Positions 1-6,956 of a DNA stretch of 16,616 nt are shown piece by piece. Position numbers and translations under genes: made by a program. Under the pieces are notes generated by a model, which saw nothing but the letters and a program-made list of their open reading frames with translations, ran no database searches and was not told where the DNA came from. Source of the stretch: an uncultured Haemophilus sp. (lineage in GTDB: Bacteria > Pseudomonadota > Gammaproteobacteria > Enterobacterales > Pasteurellaceae); the NCBI RefSeq assembly GCF_937976265.1, contig NZ_CALJRX010000029.1, forward strand, positions 1 to 16,616. The letters are read 5' to 3'. Position 1 is the stretch's first letter; each line of letters begins with the position of its first letter.

Positions 1-329
1 ATGAGAGGGATACCGGCTCGTTTAGCTTTTTTGCCAATAACCTTAACAATATTTGGATCTGTTGGAACAACAAGTAATGCATCAACTTTTTGATCGATAA
101 ATGTTTCTGCATCATTTAATAAACGAGCGGGATCACCATTCGCATCTGCGAGTTTAATTTCCACATCATCATGTGCTTTATCAAACTCACGAATGGCATC
201 TTGAAGATAGGTTTGCCATTTATCAGAAAAGGCAACCATTGGTGCACCAATCACAACATTTTTAGCGATAACAGCTTGAGACGTTAATAAAACTCCACCA
301 CAAAGTAACGCAAGCAATGTTTTTTTCAT
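1..329 (-). CDS. Periplasmic sugar-binding protein of an ABC transporter (N-terminal part)
   Basis: This is the first ~109 residues of a substrate-binding protein; the rest lies beyond the left edge. It opens with a typical signal peptide (MKKTLLALLCGG, then a hydrophobic stretch ending in QAVIA), so the mature protein should start near KNVVIG in the periplasm. The mature part (VVIGAPM, DAIREF, ADANGDPARLL, DALLVVPTDP) fits the type 1 periplasmic binding fold of the RbsB/inositol-binding family. Such proteins capture a sugar or polyol and pass it to an inner-membrane permease and ATPase, expected further left. An AGGGAGTAG-like ribosome-binding stretch precedes the ATG. Next to iolA and iolB the likely ligand is myo-inositol or a related cyclitol; this comes from context only. 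The gene is separated from the upstream dehydrogenase by a terminator and has its own CRP-like site. Confidence 0.8.
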   Translation of the reverse strand, partial: MKKTLLALLCGGVLLTSQAVIAKNVVIGAPMVAFSDKWQTYLQDAIREFDKAHDDVEIKLADANGDPARLLNDAETFIDQKVDALLVVPTDPNIVKVIGKKAKRAGIPL

Positions 330-423
330 AATGCTACTCCCTTTATTAGTTAAACAAATAACAAAGATTGAAATACAGCTATACTCTCGCAGTATGCGAA
401 TATAAATTTCATCAAGGTACAAA

Positions 424-441
424 TTGGAATAAATCATCCAA
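424..441. promoter_or_regulatory. Candidate operator, TTGGA-N8-TCCAA inverted repeat
   Basis: A perfect 5-bp inverted repeat with an 8-base spacer lies about 95 bp upstream of the binding-protein start codon. The spacing matches the TGAA-N8-TTCA repeats in front of the other two operons of the cassette, so it may be a divergent site for the same repressor. The half-site is short and the similarity could be chance. Confidence 0.25.
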
Positions 442-493
442 TGCTATCTATATCATTAAAAGAAGATTTTCTGCAACTATCATTTTTTGAAAG

Positions 494-509
494 TGTGAAG
501 TAGATCTTA
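494..509. promoter_or_regulatory. CRP-like site upstream of the binding-protein gene
   Basis: TGTGA-AGTAGA-TCTTA matches the CRP consensus TGTGA-N6-TCACA at 8 of 10 positions. Its centre is about 172 bp upstream of the binding-protein start codon, close to the ~166 bp seen for the CRP-like sites of the iolA and phosphatase operons. CRP control would fit use of an alternative carbon source. No promoter hexamers near it are convincing. Confidence 0.4.
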
Positions 510-559
510 CTTTTTAGTCGAAAATATTTACTATTCGCAAAATCTTCCGATTAATAATA

Positions 560-595
560 AAAAATAAGGGGCACTATAATTGAATGCCCCTCATC
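560..595 (-). terminator. Rho-independent terminator after the dehydrogenase gene
   Basis: AGGGGCA (567-573) and TGCCCCT (585-591) form a 7-bp GC-rich stem with an 11-base loop. On the minus strand the stem is followed by a T-rich run (TTATTTTTTATT). It sits directly after the stop codon of the dehydrogenase gene, so it likely ends the iolA-dehydrogenase transcript. Confidence 0.75.
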
Positions 596-598
596 GAA

Positions 599-1738
599 TT
601 ACGCTATTTCTTCCACATTAACCCAACGTTTTTGGTGATGCGATAATGCTATTGCATCTAACACGCGAGACACCTTATATCCTTCTTCAAAATCAGGATA
701 TAAAACACCTTCAGGTGAAGCTAAACCATTTACTAAATCTCTAATCTCCACCGTTTTCTGATCGTTAAAACCAATGCCATGACCTGCGCTCACACAAAAA
801 TTCTTGTAATCAGGATGCAATGGTCCAGTAAGGATTGTTTTAAATCCTTGTCTTGCTGGATCTTCATCATGTAAATAAAGCTTTAATTCAGCCATTCTTT
901 CTTGAGTATAAGAAATACTACCTTTTGTTCCCGTAATCACATAGCTCAGTCCCATTTTTCGTCCACAAGCAATTCGAGACGTTTCAATCGTTCCCATGCA
1001 TCCATTATCAAATCGAACCAAGGCTGTCGCCTGATCTTCATTCTCAACATCTAAACGTTCTTGTAAATTATGAGGATTTGGGCGATTTTTAATTACTGTT
1101 TGCATATCTCCAATAACAGCACGAATATCCTGCCCTAATAAATACTGAGACATCTGCACAATATGAGCGGCTAAATCTCCCAATGCACCTAGTCCTGCTT
1201 TTTCTTTCACACAATGCCAATCCAATGGTGTATTTTCATTAGCTAAGTAATCTTCATTATGAGTACCATAAAAATGTACTACTTCTCCAATTTCACCATT
1301 AGCAATAATTTCTCTGGCTAATTGAGTAGTTGGATTCTTTATGTAATTAAACCCAACCAAGGTCTTAACATTTGCTTTCTTCGCCGCTTCATACATTAAT
1401 TTGGCATCTTCTGCAGTGAGAGCTAGCGGTTTTTCAGAGTAAACATGTTTACCATTGGCAATGGCTGCTAATGCAATTTCTTTATGAAGAAAGTTTGGAG
1501 TGCAAATATCTACTACATCCACATTTGGATCTTGCACAATATCCCTCCAATCGCCCGTAAAACGATTAAAACCGAATTCTTTTGCCTTTTTCTCTGCTAA
1601 TTCAGGTGTAATCTCGGCTAAATATTCCAGAACCAATTCAGCGTCAAGTGGAAATACTGTTGGTGCCTGAGCATAAGCAATAGCATGGCAACGACCTATA
1701 TATCCAGTACCAACCAAACCAATTCGAACCTGTTTCAT
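599..1738 (-). CDS. Gfo/Idh/MocA-family NAD(P)-dependent dehydrogenase, probably inositol or cyclitol dehydrogenase
   Basis: This is a 379-residue cytoplasmic oxidoreductase. The N-terminal Rossmann fold has the dinucleotide motif GLVGTGYIGR (residues 7-16). The family's EKP motif is at 102-104, and an active-site pattern GDLAAH places Asp188 and His192 in the usual D-x3-H arrangement. Members oxidise a ring hydroxyl of inositols or sugars; IolG, the first enzyme of inositol breakdown, belongs here. At 379 residues it is longer than classical IolG (about 335-345), so it may act on scyllo-inositol, a keto-inositol or another cyclitol, and I give no gene symbol. It follows iolA in the same direction, 91 bp downstream, across a strong hairpin, and ends at a terminator. 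The ATG is the first codon of the motif-bearing frame. Confidence 0.8.
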   Translation of the reverse strand: MKQVRIGLVGTGYIGRCHAIAYAQAPTVFPLDAELVLEYLAEITPELAEKKAKEFGFNRFTGDWRDIVQDPNVDVVDICTPNFLHKEIALAAIANGKHVYSEKPLALTAEDAKLMYEAAKKANVKTLVGFNYIKNPTTQLAREIIANGEIGEVVHFYGTHNEDYLANENTPLDWHCVKEKAGLGALGDLAAHIVQMSQYLLGQDIRAVIGDMQTVIKNRPNPHNLQERLDVENEDQATALVRFDNGCMGTIETSRIACGRKMGLSYVITGTKGSISYTQERMAELKLYLHDEDPARQGFKTILTGPLHPDYKNFCVSAGHGIGFNDQKTVEIRDLVNGLASPEGVLYPDFEEGYKVSRVLDAIALSHHQKRWVNVEEIA

Positions 1739-1768
1739 ACGATATCCTTACTATTTATTGCATAGAAC

Positions 1769-1806
1769 AAGAGGAGATAACGTCCTCAATGCGATTATCT
1801 CCTCTT
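1769..1806. repeat. Perfect 12-bp inverted repeat between iolA and the dehydrogenase gene
   Basis: AAGAGGAGATAA (1769-1780) and TTATCTCCTCTT (1795-1806) pair perfectly around a 14-base loop. On the minus strand the stem is followed by TTGTTCTATG, a poor U-tract, so it is not a strong terminator. It may stabilise the 3' end of the iolA message or partly attenuate transcription into the dehydrogenase gene. Confidence 0.6.
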
Positions 1807-1829
1807 CATGATTTAAAAAATTATGTTAA

Positions 1830-3338
1830 TTAAAGTGTCGGCATACTAAATGCAGCATTTTCAATTACATATTTATTTGGCCAACGTGTTGTTGTTGTTT
1901 TCATCTTCGTATAGAAACGAACACCGTCTGGTCCATAAACGTTCAAGGTACTGTAAGATGAATGTTTCCAACCACCGAAGCAATGGAATGACATTGGTAC
2001 TGGAATTGGCACGTTAATACCCACCATACCAGCCTGAACGTGATATGCAAACTCACGAGCAGCACCACCATCAGAGGTAAAGATAGCTGTACCGTTTCCA
2101 TAAGGGTGTTCATTAATTAACTTCATTGCTTCTTCAAAGCTTTTTGCTCTGACAATACCCAATACAGGTCCAAAGATCTCTTCTTTATAAATCACCATAT
2201 CGGAAGTGACATTATCAAATAAGGAACCACCGATAAAGAAACCATTCTCATGACCAACTGGTTTTTTACCTCGACCATCAACAATAAGTGTTGCACCTTC
2301 TTCCACACCGGTTGTAATGTAATTTGTCACATTGTTGAGATGTTGCTGAGTAATTAATGGACCAAAATCCATCTCTTTTTCACCATCTTTTGGAATACCT
2401 GGACCATAACGAAGTGCTTCTACTTTTGGTTTTAAAGCTGCCACTAATTTATCTGCAGTTTCATCATCAATCGTAACAGCCAATGCTAGCGCCATACAAC
2501 GTTCACCCGCAGCACCAAATGCCGCACCTAATAAAGCATTTGCGGTAGATTCAATATCTGCATCAGGCATAATTAATGCATGATTTTTCGCCGCACCAAA
2601 AGTTTGTACACGTTTACCAAATTCAGAACCAACTTTATATACATGTGCTGCTGCAGGTGTAGAACCCACAAAACTCACAGCATGAACACGCGGATCACGC
2701 AATAAAATTTCATTATCATTGCGATCACCATGTACAACATTAAATACGCCATCTGGTAAACCTGCTTCTTTTAACAGTTCAGCCAAACGAATAGATAAGG
2801 AAGGATCTGCTTTAGCTGGTTTTAAAATGAAAGTATTACCGCAAGCTAATGCAATTGGGAACATCCACATTGGAACCATTGCAGGGAAGTTAAACGGCGT
2901 AATACCAACAGTTACCCCTAGTGGTTGCAAAGATGAATGAATATCGATGCCGCGTCCTGCTTGCTCTGAAAATTCACCTTTTAATAAATGAGGAATACCG
3001 CATGAGAATTCAACAACTTCCAAACCACGAGTCAACTCACCACAAGCATCAGAATAAACTTTACCATGCTCCTCTACAATTAAACGAGCTAATGAATCCC
3101 AATCTCTTTCCAACAATTCTTTAAATTTAAACATAATCCGGGCACGACGTAGCGGAGAGGTCGCTGACCAATCAGCAAAAGCTTTATGTGCTACTTCGAT
3201 AGCTTCATTTACATCATCCGGAGTACTCATAATCACTTGGCGAATTTGCTCACCTGTTGCAGGATTATAAATTGGATGCGCTTTTGTCCCTCTGCTTGGC
3301 ACTTGTTTACCATTAATAAAGTTATAAACAGTTTCCAT
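1830..3338 (-). CDS. iolA: CoA-acylating methylmalonate-semialdehyde dehydrogenase (malonic semialdehyde oxidative decarboxylase)
   Basis: This is a 502-residue aldehyde dehydrogenase of the MmsA/IolA type. It catalyses the last step of myo-inositol breakdown, turning malonate semialdehyde into acetyl-CoA and CO2 with NAD+. Visible family features are TPFNFPAM with the conserved Asn (about 150), the NAD-fold FVGSTPAA, and AAGERCMAL with the catalytic Cys (about 281). The conserved opening YNFINGK matches MmsA-type enzymes. The frame extends five codons upstream, but AAGGAG lies six bases before the METVYNF start at 3338, so that start is preferred. A CRP-like site and an inverted-repeat operator lie 146-166 bp upstream. 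The dehydrogenase gene follows in the same operon. The iolA function could also serve valine breakdown, but the neighbours iolB and PI-PLC favour inositol. Confidence 0.92.
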   Translation of the reverse strand: METVYNFINGKQVPSRGTKAHPIYNPATGEQIRQVIMSTPDDVNEAIEVAHKAFADWSATSPLRRARIMFKFKELLERDWDSLARLIVEEHGKVYSDACGELTRGLEVVEFSCGIPHLLKGEFSEQAGRGIDIHSSLQPLGVTVGITPFNFPAMVPMWMFPIALACGNTFILKPAKADPSLSIRLAELLKEAGLPDGVFNVVHGDRNDNEILLRDPRVHAVSFVGSTPAAAHVYKVGSEFGKRVQTFGAAKNHALIMPDADIESTANALLGAAFGAAGERCMALALAVTIDDETADKLVAALKPKVEALRYGPGIPKDGEKEMDFGPLITQQHLNNVTNYITTGVEEGATLIVDGRGKKPVGHENGFFIGGSLFDNVTSDMVIYKEEIFGPVLGIVRAKSFEEAMKLINEHPYGNGTAIFTSDGGAAREFAYHVQAGMVGINVPIPVPMSFHCFGGWKHSSYSTLNVYGPDGVRFYTKMKTTTTRWPNKYVIENAAFSMPTL

Positions 3339-3475
3339 TTTGAACTCCTTCATACAGTTTCAGAAATTAAGATGCGACAAATGAATAACAACTTGCATAA
3401 AAACAATATTCACTATCTAGGGTTAACATAGATTAAGGCAACAAATCGAACTCTTCAATCCATTTTTGATTAAAA

Positions 3476-3515
3476 TTGAACTTTTTATTTCATTTTGTGA
3501 TCTATGTCTGATTTT
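3476..3515. promoter_or_regulatory. Inositol regulatory element, copy 1: TGAA-N8-TTCA operator plus CRP-like site
   Basis: TGAA (3477-3480) and TTCA (3489-3492) form an inverted repeat with spacer CTTTTTAT. Three bases later TGTGATCTATGTCTGA (3496-3511) matches the CRP consensus at 8 of 10 positions. Almost the same 40 bp occurs at 6840-6880 with a one-base insertion between the two parts. Read towards iolA, the CRP-like site is upstream and the inverted repeat lies nearer the gene, a common arrangement for an activated and repressed catabolic promoter. The binding regulator, probably an IolR-type repressor, is not in the window. Confidence 0.65.
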
Positions 3516-3520
3516 AAAAA

Positions 3521-3556
3521 TAAAAAAGCGATACACCTATTGGAATGTATCGCCTC
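3521..3556 (-). terminator. Rho-independent terminator after the PI-PLC gene
   Basis: GCGATACA (3528-3535) and TGTATCGC (3546-3553) form an 8-bp stem with a 10-base loop. On the minus strand it is followed by TTTTTTATTTTT. It closes the phosphatase-MFS-PLC operon and stands immediately upstream of the iolA regulatory element, so iolA is a separate transcription unit. Confidence 0.8.
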
Positions 3557-3628
3557 ATAGAATTTGAATTGCCGTATATCTTATTCAACAATTAACTAAA
3601 AAGGATAATCTAGAAGGATTTCATCCTG

Positions 3629-4465
3629 CTAATGATTTAGCATAAAAACTTCTCTAGCCAAGCTTGGATCAATAAAATCATAAATTTGAACCCCTCTAAT
3701 CCCCTGCTTACTTTTCCAAAATATTTGTGTATATGGATTTAAATTTTCAGCATAAAGATCAGGAAAACCCAATTCCCCATTAGTTGCACTAATATGATTA
3801 AGAATGAGCTTATCTGGTGGAATATTTACACTATTTTGGATAAGATGTTCAACTGCCTCCTGTTTTTGATGAATAGTTGGACCATCCCACAAATCTTGCA
3901 ATTCTATATTAGGGTTAGAATGCCAGTTTGCTGCCCAGAATTTGTTTTCTAAACGATTAAATTTAAATTGAACAGGAGAACATTCTAAAGCAATAATTTT
4001 TCCTCTTACATCTTCAACCCTAGGCCATTTAGGATTTCCCTCCATATCTAACTCATTCTCAGTCCAAAAATAGAACATGGATGAATACTGACTTATTTTC
4101 TCTAACAAAGATACGCCATACGCCTCAAAGTCATCCTTATTCTCATTGGCATTTTGAATACGCATCAAAATGAACTCTTTGGAATTTTGTTGTAAAAAAT
4201 CATGACAATTTTTAATGATTTGATCAAATGTAATGTGGCTTATCCATTCTCTGTGAGCGGCAACCATCTCTTGTCTTAATCTAATATCTAAAAACCGCAC
4301 ACCACAGGATAGTTGTTCCTCAAGAGATAAATGTTGTGTTTTATAGTATCTCTGCTGGCAACTAGCTGTCATTGTATCGTGTGTACCCGGTATCAGTAAT
4401 TCTGAAATATATAACCCAGAATCACAAAAAGATATCCAATTTCTTCCATTAATTAATTTATCCAT
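3629..4465 (-). CDS. Phosphatidylinositol-specific phospholipase C (X-domain) family protein without signal peptide
   Basis: This 278-residue protein matches the bacterial PI-PLC X-domain barrel along most of its length. Compared from memory with Bacillus cereus PI-PLC, the key residues are present: IPGTHDT gives His29 and Asp30, FLDIR gives Arg62, VAAHREW gives His71, and the C-terminal IYDFID gives Asp263. FILMRIQN, VRGKIIALE and LILNH also match in order. The family cleaves phosphatidylinositol, and more slowly glycerophosphoinositol, to inositol 1,2-cyclic phosphate and then inositol 1-phosphate. The Bacillus enzymes are secreted, but this one starts MDKLINGRNWISF with no hydrophobic leader, so it is probably cytoplasmic. 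It lies 24 bp after the MFS gene in the operon that starts with the phosphatase. The ribosome-binding site (AGGTTAGAG) is modest. The family call is firm; the substrate is inferred. Confidence 0.85.
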   Translation of the reverse strand: MDKLINGRNWISFCDSGLYISELLIPGTHDTMTASCQQRYYKTQHLSLEEQLSCGVRFLDIRLRQEMVAAHREWISHITFDQIIKNCHDFLQQNSKEFILMRIQNANENKDDFEAYGVSLLEKISQYSSMFYFWTENELDMEGNPKWPRVEDVRGKIIALECSPVQFKFNRLENKFWAANWHSNPNIELQDLWDGPTIHQKQEAVEHLIQNSVNIPPDKLILNHISATNGELGFPDLYAENLNPYTQIFWKSKQGIRGVQIYDFIDPSLAREVFMLNH

Positions 4466-4489
4466 AAGACTCTAACCTGTATTTAAATT

Positions 4490-5854
4490 TTAAGATCTGT
4501 TCTGTTTTAATTTAATTAAAATATGAGACATAAGAATTGATAGAGCAACCAATACTGCAAGCCCTAAAAATGCCCATCCTAGAATCTGAGTATCTGTTAG
4601 ATAAGAACGAATAATTTGACCTGCAGCATCTTTGTCTGGAGATTTTACAAGTCCACCTAATAAAATAGGCGCCAACAATGCGGGGAAATAACCAATAGTA
4701 ATCGCAAAAGACATTGCTGCAGAGGAATGCTTTTTAGCTACCCCTAACTCACCAATAGGTGCATAATAAACTCCTCTAATCATAAAAATACATGCTGAAG
4801 CAGATAACATTAATACAATTAAACTCCAGAACATTGAAGGAGAAATAAGATTATCCGGTGCTTGATTAGGCAAATAGCCATTTGCATATAAAGAAATATC
4901 AGGATGGTTACTAAAAAATATAAATGAAATTGCTAACAGTATTACAGTAAGTATTACCTGCATTAATCTCATAAAATGAGCTGTAGAATCGAAAACTTTT
5001 TCAACTAATACTGTTGATACTAAAGGCAGCATTCGCAATGCTATCACAACAGTTGCAAATACAGCCGCAGCTACAGCACTGGTTCCATACCCCCCTTGTA
5101 AGAAGCGAGCAAAATAAGTACCTGCCGCAACAAATGCCCCATAGATACAAAATACATTAACCCCAACAATCCAAACAACTGGTAACTTTGCAACTTGCCA
5201 AACACCACTTAAGGCTTCTTTTGTACTATTTGCTTGAGTATCATCTCCAACCTTTTGTCCCTTCGGTACGACAAAGAAGACGGCGAGCCCTGTAACAATC
5301 ACAATAACACAGCTTGTCATCATCATAGCTTTTGGGCTAGCCTGATAATAGAGCATGGCTGTCCATAGTAATGAAATAAGAAAAGCCAATAGACCTCGAC
5401 CAAATTCAAATAACCCAAATGCAGCACCTTGATGCTCTTCTGAAGTTGAAATTCTTAAAGCCTTAAAATTAGCTGGTTTGAATAACACTTCACTAAAAAA
5501 TAACATAGAAAAAAAACATGCAAGTAGCACAGGCATACTTAATCCTGGCGAGCAAATTGTAAGAAAGAGAGATATACCACCAACACCAATAGTAGACAAC
5601 AGCATAATACTTCGTATAGAAAATCGATCGCCAACCCAACCTAATGCTATTGTACCTAGAATAATTACAAGTCCTTGCATTGAATACAAATAACCAGCTT
5701 CTTGGTCTGTCACACCTAATGCGGCAGGAAATCCACCTGGAACACTATTTCGGATATCCCAAAAAGCATAAATTAGCTGAGCATTTACAGTAATTAGAAT
5801 AAGTTGGAAAAATGAAACGGGAGTAAATCCATATTTATAAAGTAAGTCTTTCAT
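4490..5854 (-). CDS. MFS transporter, candidate importer of a phosphoinositol compound or inositol
   Basis: This is a 454-residue integral inner-membrane protein with about 12 hydrophobic segments. The loop after the second segment carries GWVGDRFSIRS, the usual major facilitator motif A in degenerate form. The first segment region contains FWDIRNSVPGG, and FEFGRG lies in the fifth-segment region. The general layout reminds me of the GlpT/UhpT and YihN groups, which handle phosphorylated or sulfonated organic anions, but I cannot fix the subfamily by eye. Lying between an inositol-phosphatase-like gene and a PI-PLC gene, it most plausibly imports a phosphoinositol such as glycerophosphoinositol. 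The frame extends 16 codons upstream, but AAGGAG six bases before the ATG at 5854 supports the MKDLLYKYG start. The stop is 24 bp before the PLC gene. Confidence 0.8.
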   Translation of the reverse strand: MKDLLYKYGFTPVSFFQLILITVNAQLIYAFWDIRNSVPGGFPAALGVTDQEAGYLYSMQGLVIILGTIALGWVGDRFSIRSIMLLSTIGVGGISLFLTICSPGLSMPVLLACFFSMLFFSEVLFKPANFKALRISTSEEHQGAAFGLFEFGRGLLAFLISLLWTAMLYYQASPKAMMMTSCVIVIVTGLAVFFVVPKGQKVGDDTQANSTKEALSGVWQVAKLPVVWIVGVNVFCIYGAFVAAGTYFARFLQGGYGTSAVAAAVFATVVIALRMLPLVSTVLVEKVFDSTAHFMRLMQVILTVILLAISFIFFSNHPDISLYANGYLPNQAPDNLISPSMFWSLIVLMLSASACIFMIRGVYYAPIGELGVAKKHSSAAMSFAITIGYFPALLAPILLGGLVKSPDKDAAGQIIRSYLTDTQILGWAFLGLAVLVALSILMSHILIKLKQNRS

Positions 5855-5904
5855 ATAAAACTCCTTTTTATTAACGAAAATGTAGATATCATTGGTGCAC
5901 ATTA

Positions 5905-6702
5905 TTAGTCATTAACACGTATAATACGGTTAAGTCTTAGAAACAGTTCTTCTGTGCAACAACCTAATATATAATTACCCTTTAACAATCCATCTTTTTC
6001 AAGGAAGTTATTCACATAACCTCCAGCTTCCTGAACAATAATAATGGCAGCACAAACATCCCATGCATTAATATGTGGTTCAAAATACCCAATCAAGCGA
6101 CCAGCAGCCACATACACTAACATTAATGCTCCTGAACCATTACGAATAAATATCCCACCATCGAGTAAAATATGATTTAACACAGGCGTAAATGTATTAG
6201 GATGAATCCGGTGAGATACTCCTAATCCTATTAATCCCTCTTTTAATGAAATAGAAGAAGATGTACGAATAGGATGGTCATTCAAAAACGCGCCATATCC
6301 TTTCATTGCTCTGAACAGCTCATTATGAACAGGATCAAAAATCACGCCACAAACAATCTGATTTTTGTGTAGAATTGCAATAGAAATACACCAAGCATTT
6401 AAGCCATATAAAAATGAACTAGTTCCATCAATAGGATCTACTACCCAACAGTACTCACAGGCTAAATTTTCAGCACCAGATTCCTCCCCCAAAAAACCAT
6501 CTTGAGGAAAGTGTTTTTTCAGTGCATCTTTGATTTTTGCTTCAACAGTTTTATCTGCAATACTAACTTGATCTTGCAAATCACCTTTCTTACATTCGAT
6601 TTTTAACTCATTACGATTAAGGTAAAAATCAAGTGCAATTTTCCCAACTTCTTTAACTAACTTTTGAGAAAATAAGTATCTATTTCTTAGTTCAATGTCC
6701 AT
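5905..6702 (-). CDS. Inositol monophosphatase family phosphatase
   Basis: This 265-residue protein has the full signature of the Mg2+-dependent inositol monophosphatase family: GEESG (72-76, metal-ligand Glu), WVVDPIDGTSSF (86-97, metal ligands Asp89 and Asp92), RNGSGAL (187-193) and NAWDVCA (212-218, Asp215). These cytoplasmic enzymes release phosphate from inositol 1-phosphate or from related substrates such as 3'-phosphoadenosine 5'-phosphate or histidinol phosphate. Here it is the first gene of an operon with an MFS transporter and PI-PLC, beside iol genes, so inositol 1-phosphate is the obvious candidate; SuhB, CysQ or HisN-type roles cannot be excluded by sequence alone. A strong AGGAGG-like site precedes the ATG. 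The promoter region, shared with iolB, holds the second copy of the inositol regulatory element. Confidence 0.88.
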   Translation of the reverse strand: MDIELRNRYLFSQKLVKEVGKIALDFYLNRNELKIECKKGDLQDQVSIADKTVEAKIKDALKKHFPQDGFLGEESGAENLACEYCWVVDPIDGTSSFLYGLNAWCISIAILHKNQIVCGVIFDPVHNELFRAMKGYGAFLNDHPIRTSSSISLKEGLIGLGVSHRIHPNTFTPVLNHILLDGGIFIRNGSGALMLVYVAAGRLIGYFEPHINAWDVCAAIIIVQEAGGYVNNFLEKDGLLKGNYILGCCTEELFLRLNRIIRVND

Positions 6703-6839
6703 ACTCCCCCTCCTGATGAATATTCTATTGTTAGCTTACAGACTAAGCTTATAAATTACACATACTCATCCTTATGGATTTTATATACAATCCCATAGTA
6801 GATCTCTATTTTGAAAATTTAAATGCAAAAATAATTAAT

Positions 6840-6880
6840 TTGAACTTTTTATTTCATTTATGTGATCTATGTCTGATTTT
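6840..6880. promoter_or_regulatory. Inositol regulatory element, copy 2, between the phosphatase operon and iolB
   Basis: TGAA (6841-6844) and TTCA (6853-6856) surround the same CTTTTTAT spacer as copy 1. After four bases follows the identical CRP-like TGTGATCTATGTCTGA (6861-6876). The inverted repeat centre is about 146 bp from the phosphatase start codon, the same distance as copy 1 from iolA. For iolB, a possible -10 TATTAT (6916-6921) would put the CRP-like site near -60, fitting class I activation. The element probably controls both divergent units. Confidence 0.65.
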
Positions 6881-6915
6881 TTAGAAATCTCGCTAGATTA
6901 ATTTAGTGAACAGAG

Positions 6916-6921
6916 TATTAT
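6916..6921 (+). promoter_or_regulatory. Possible -10 element of iolB
   Basis: TATTAT lies 36 bp before the iolB start. No good -35 hexamer is present at the right distance, as expected for a CRP-dependent promoter, and the CRP-like site at 6861-6876 would be centred about 60 bp upstream of the start of transcription. Weak on sequence alone. Confidence 0.35.
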
Positions 6922-6956
6922 CTTAAGAGGTTATTCGGCTATTTTAGGAGCATGAA

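Noticed and set aside
1795..1830. Promoter or small gene in the iolA-dehydrogenase gap
   Set aside because: The gap is filled by the hairpin and AT-rich bases; no -10/-35 pair or start codon with a ribosome-binding site was found.
3339..3353. Upstream ATG of iolA (MKEFK extension)
   Set aside because: The AAGGAG site lies between the two ATGs at ideal spacing for the downstream one, so the extension would contain the ribosome-binding site.
2719..3431. Open frames on the plus strand opposite iolA and its upstream region (2719-2940, 2921-3124, 3186-3431)
   Set aside because: They lie antisense to a clear aldehyde dehydrogenase gene, have no recognisable domain and no ribosome-binding site of note.
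5855..5902. Upstream start of the MFS gene (16 extra residues)
   Set aside because: A strong AAGGAG precedes the inner ATG at 5854; the extra residues are not like the family start.
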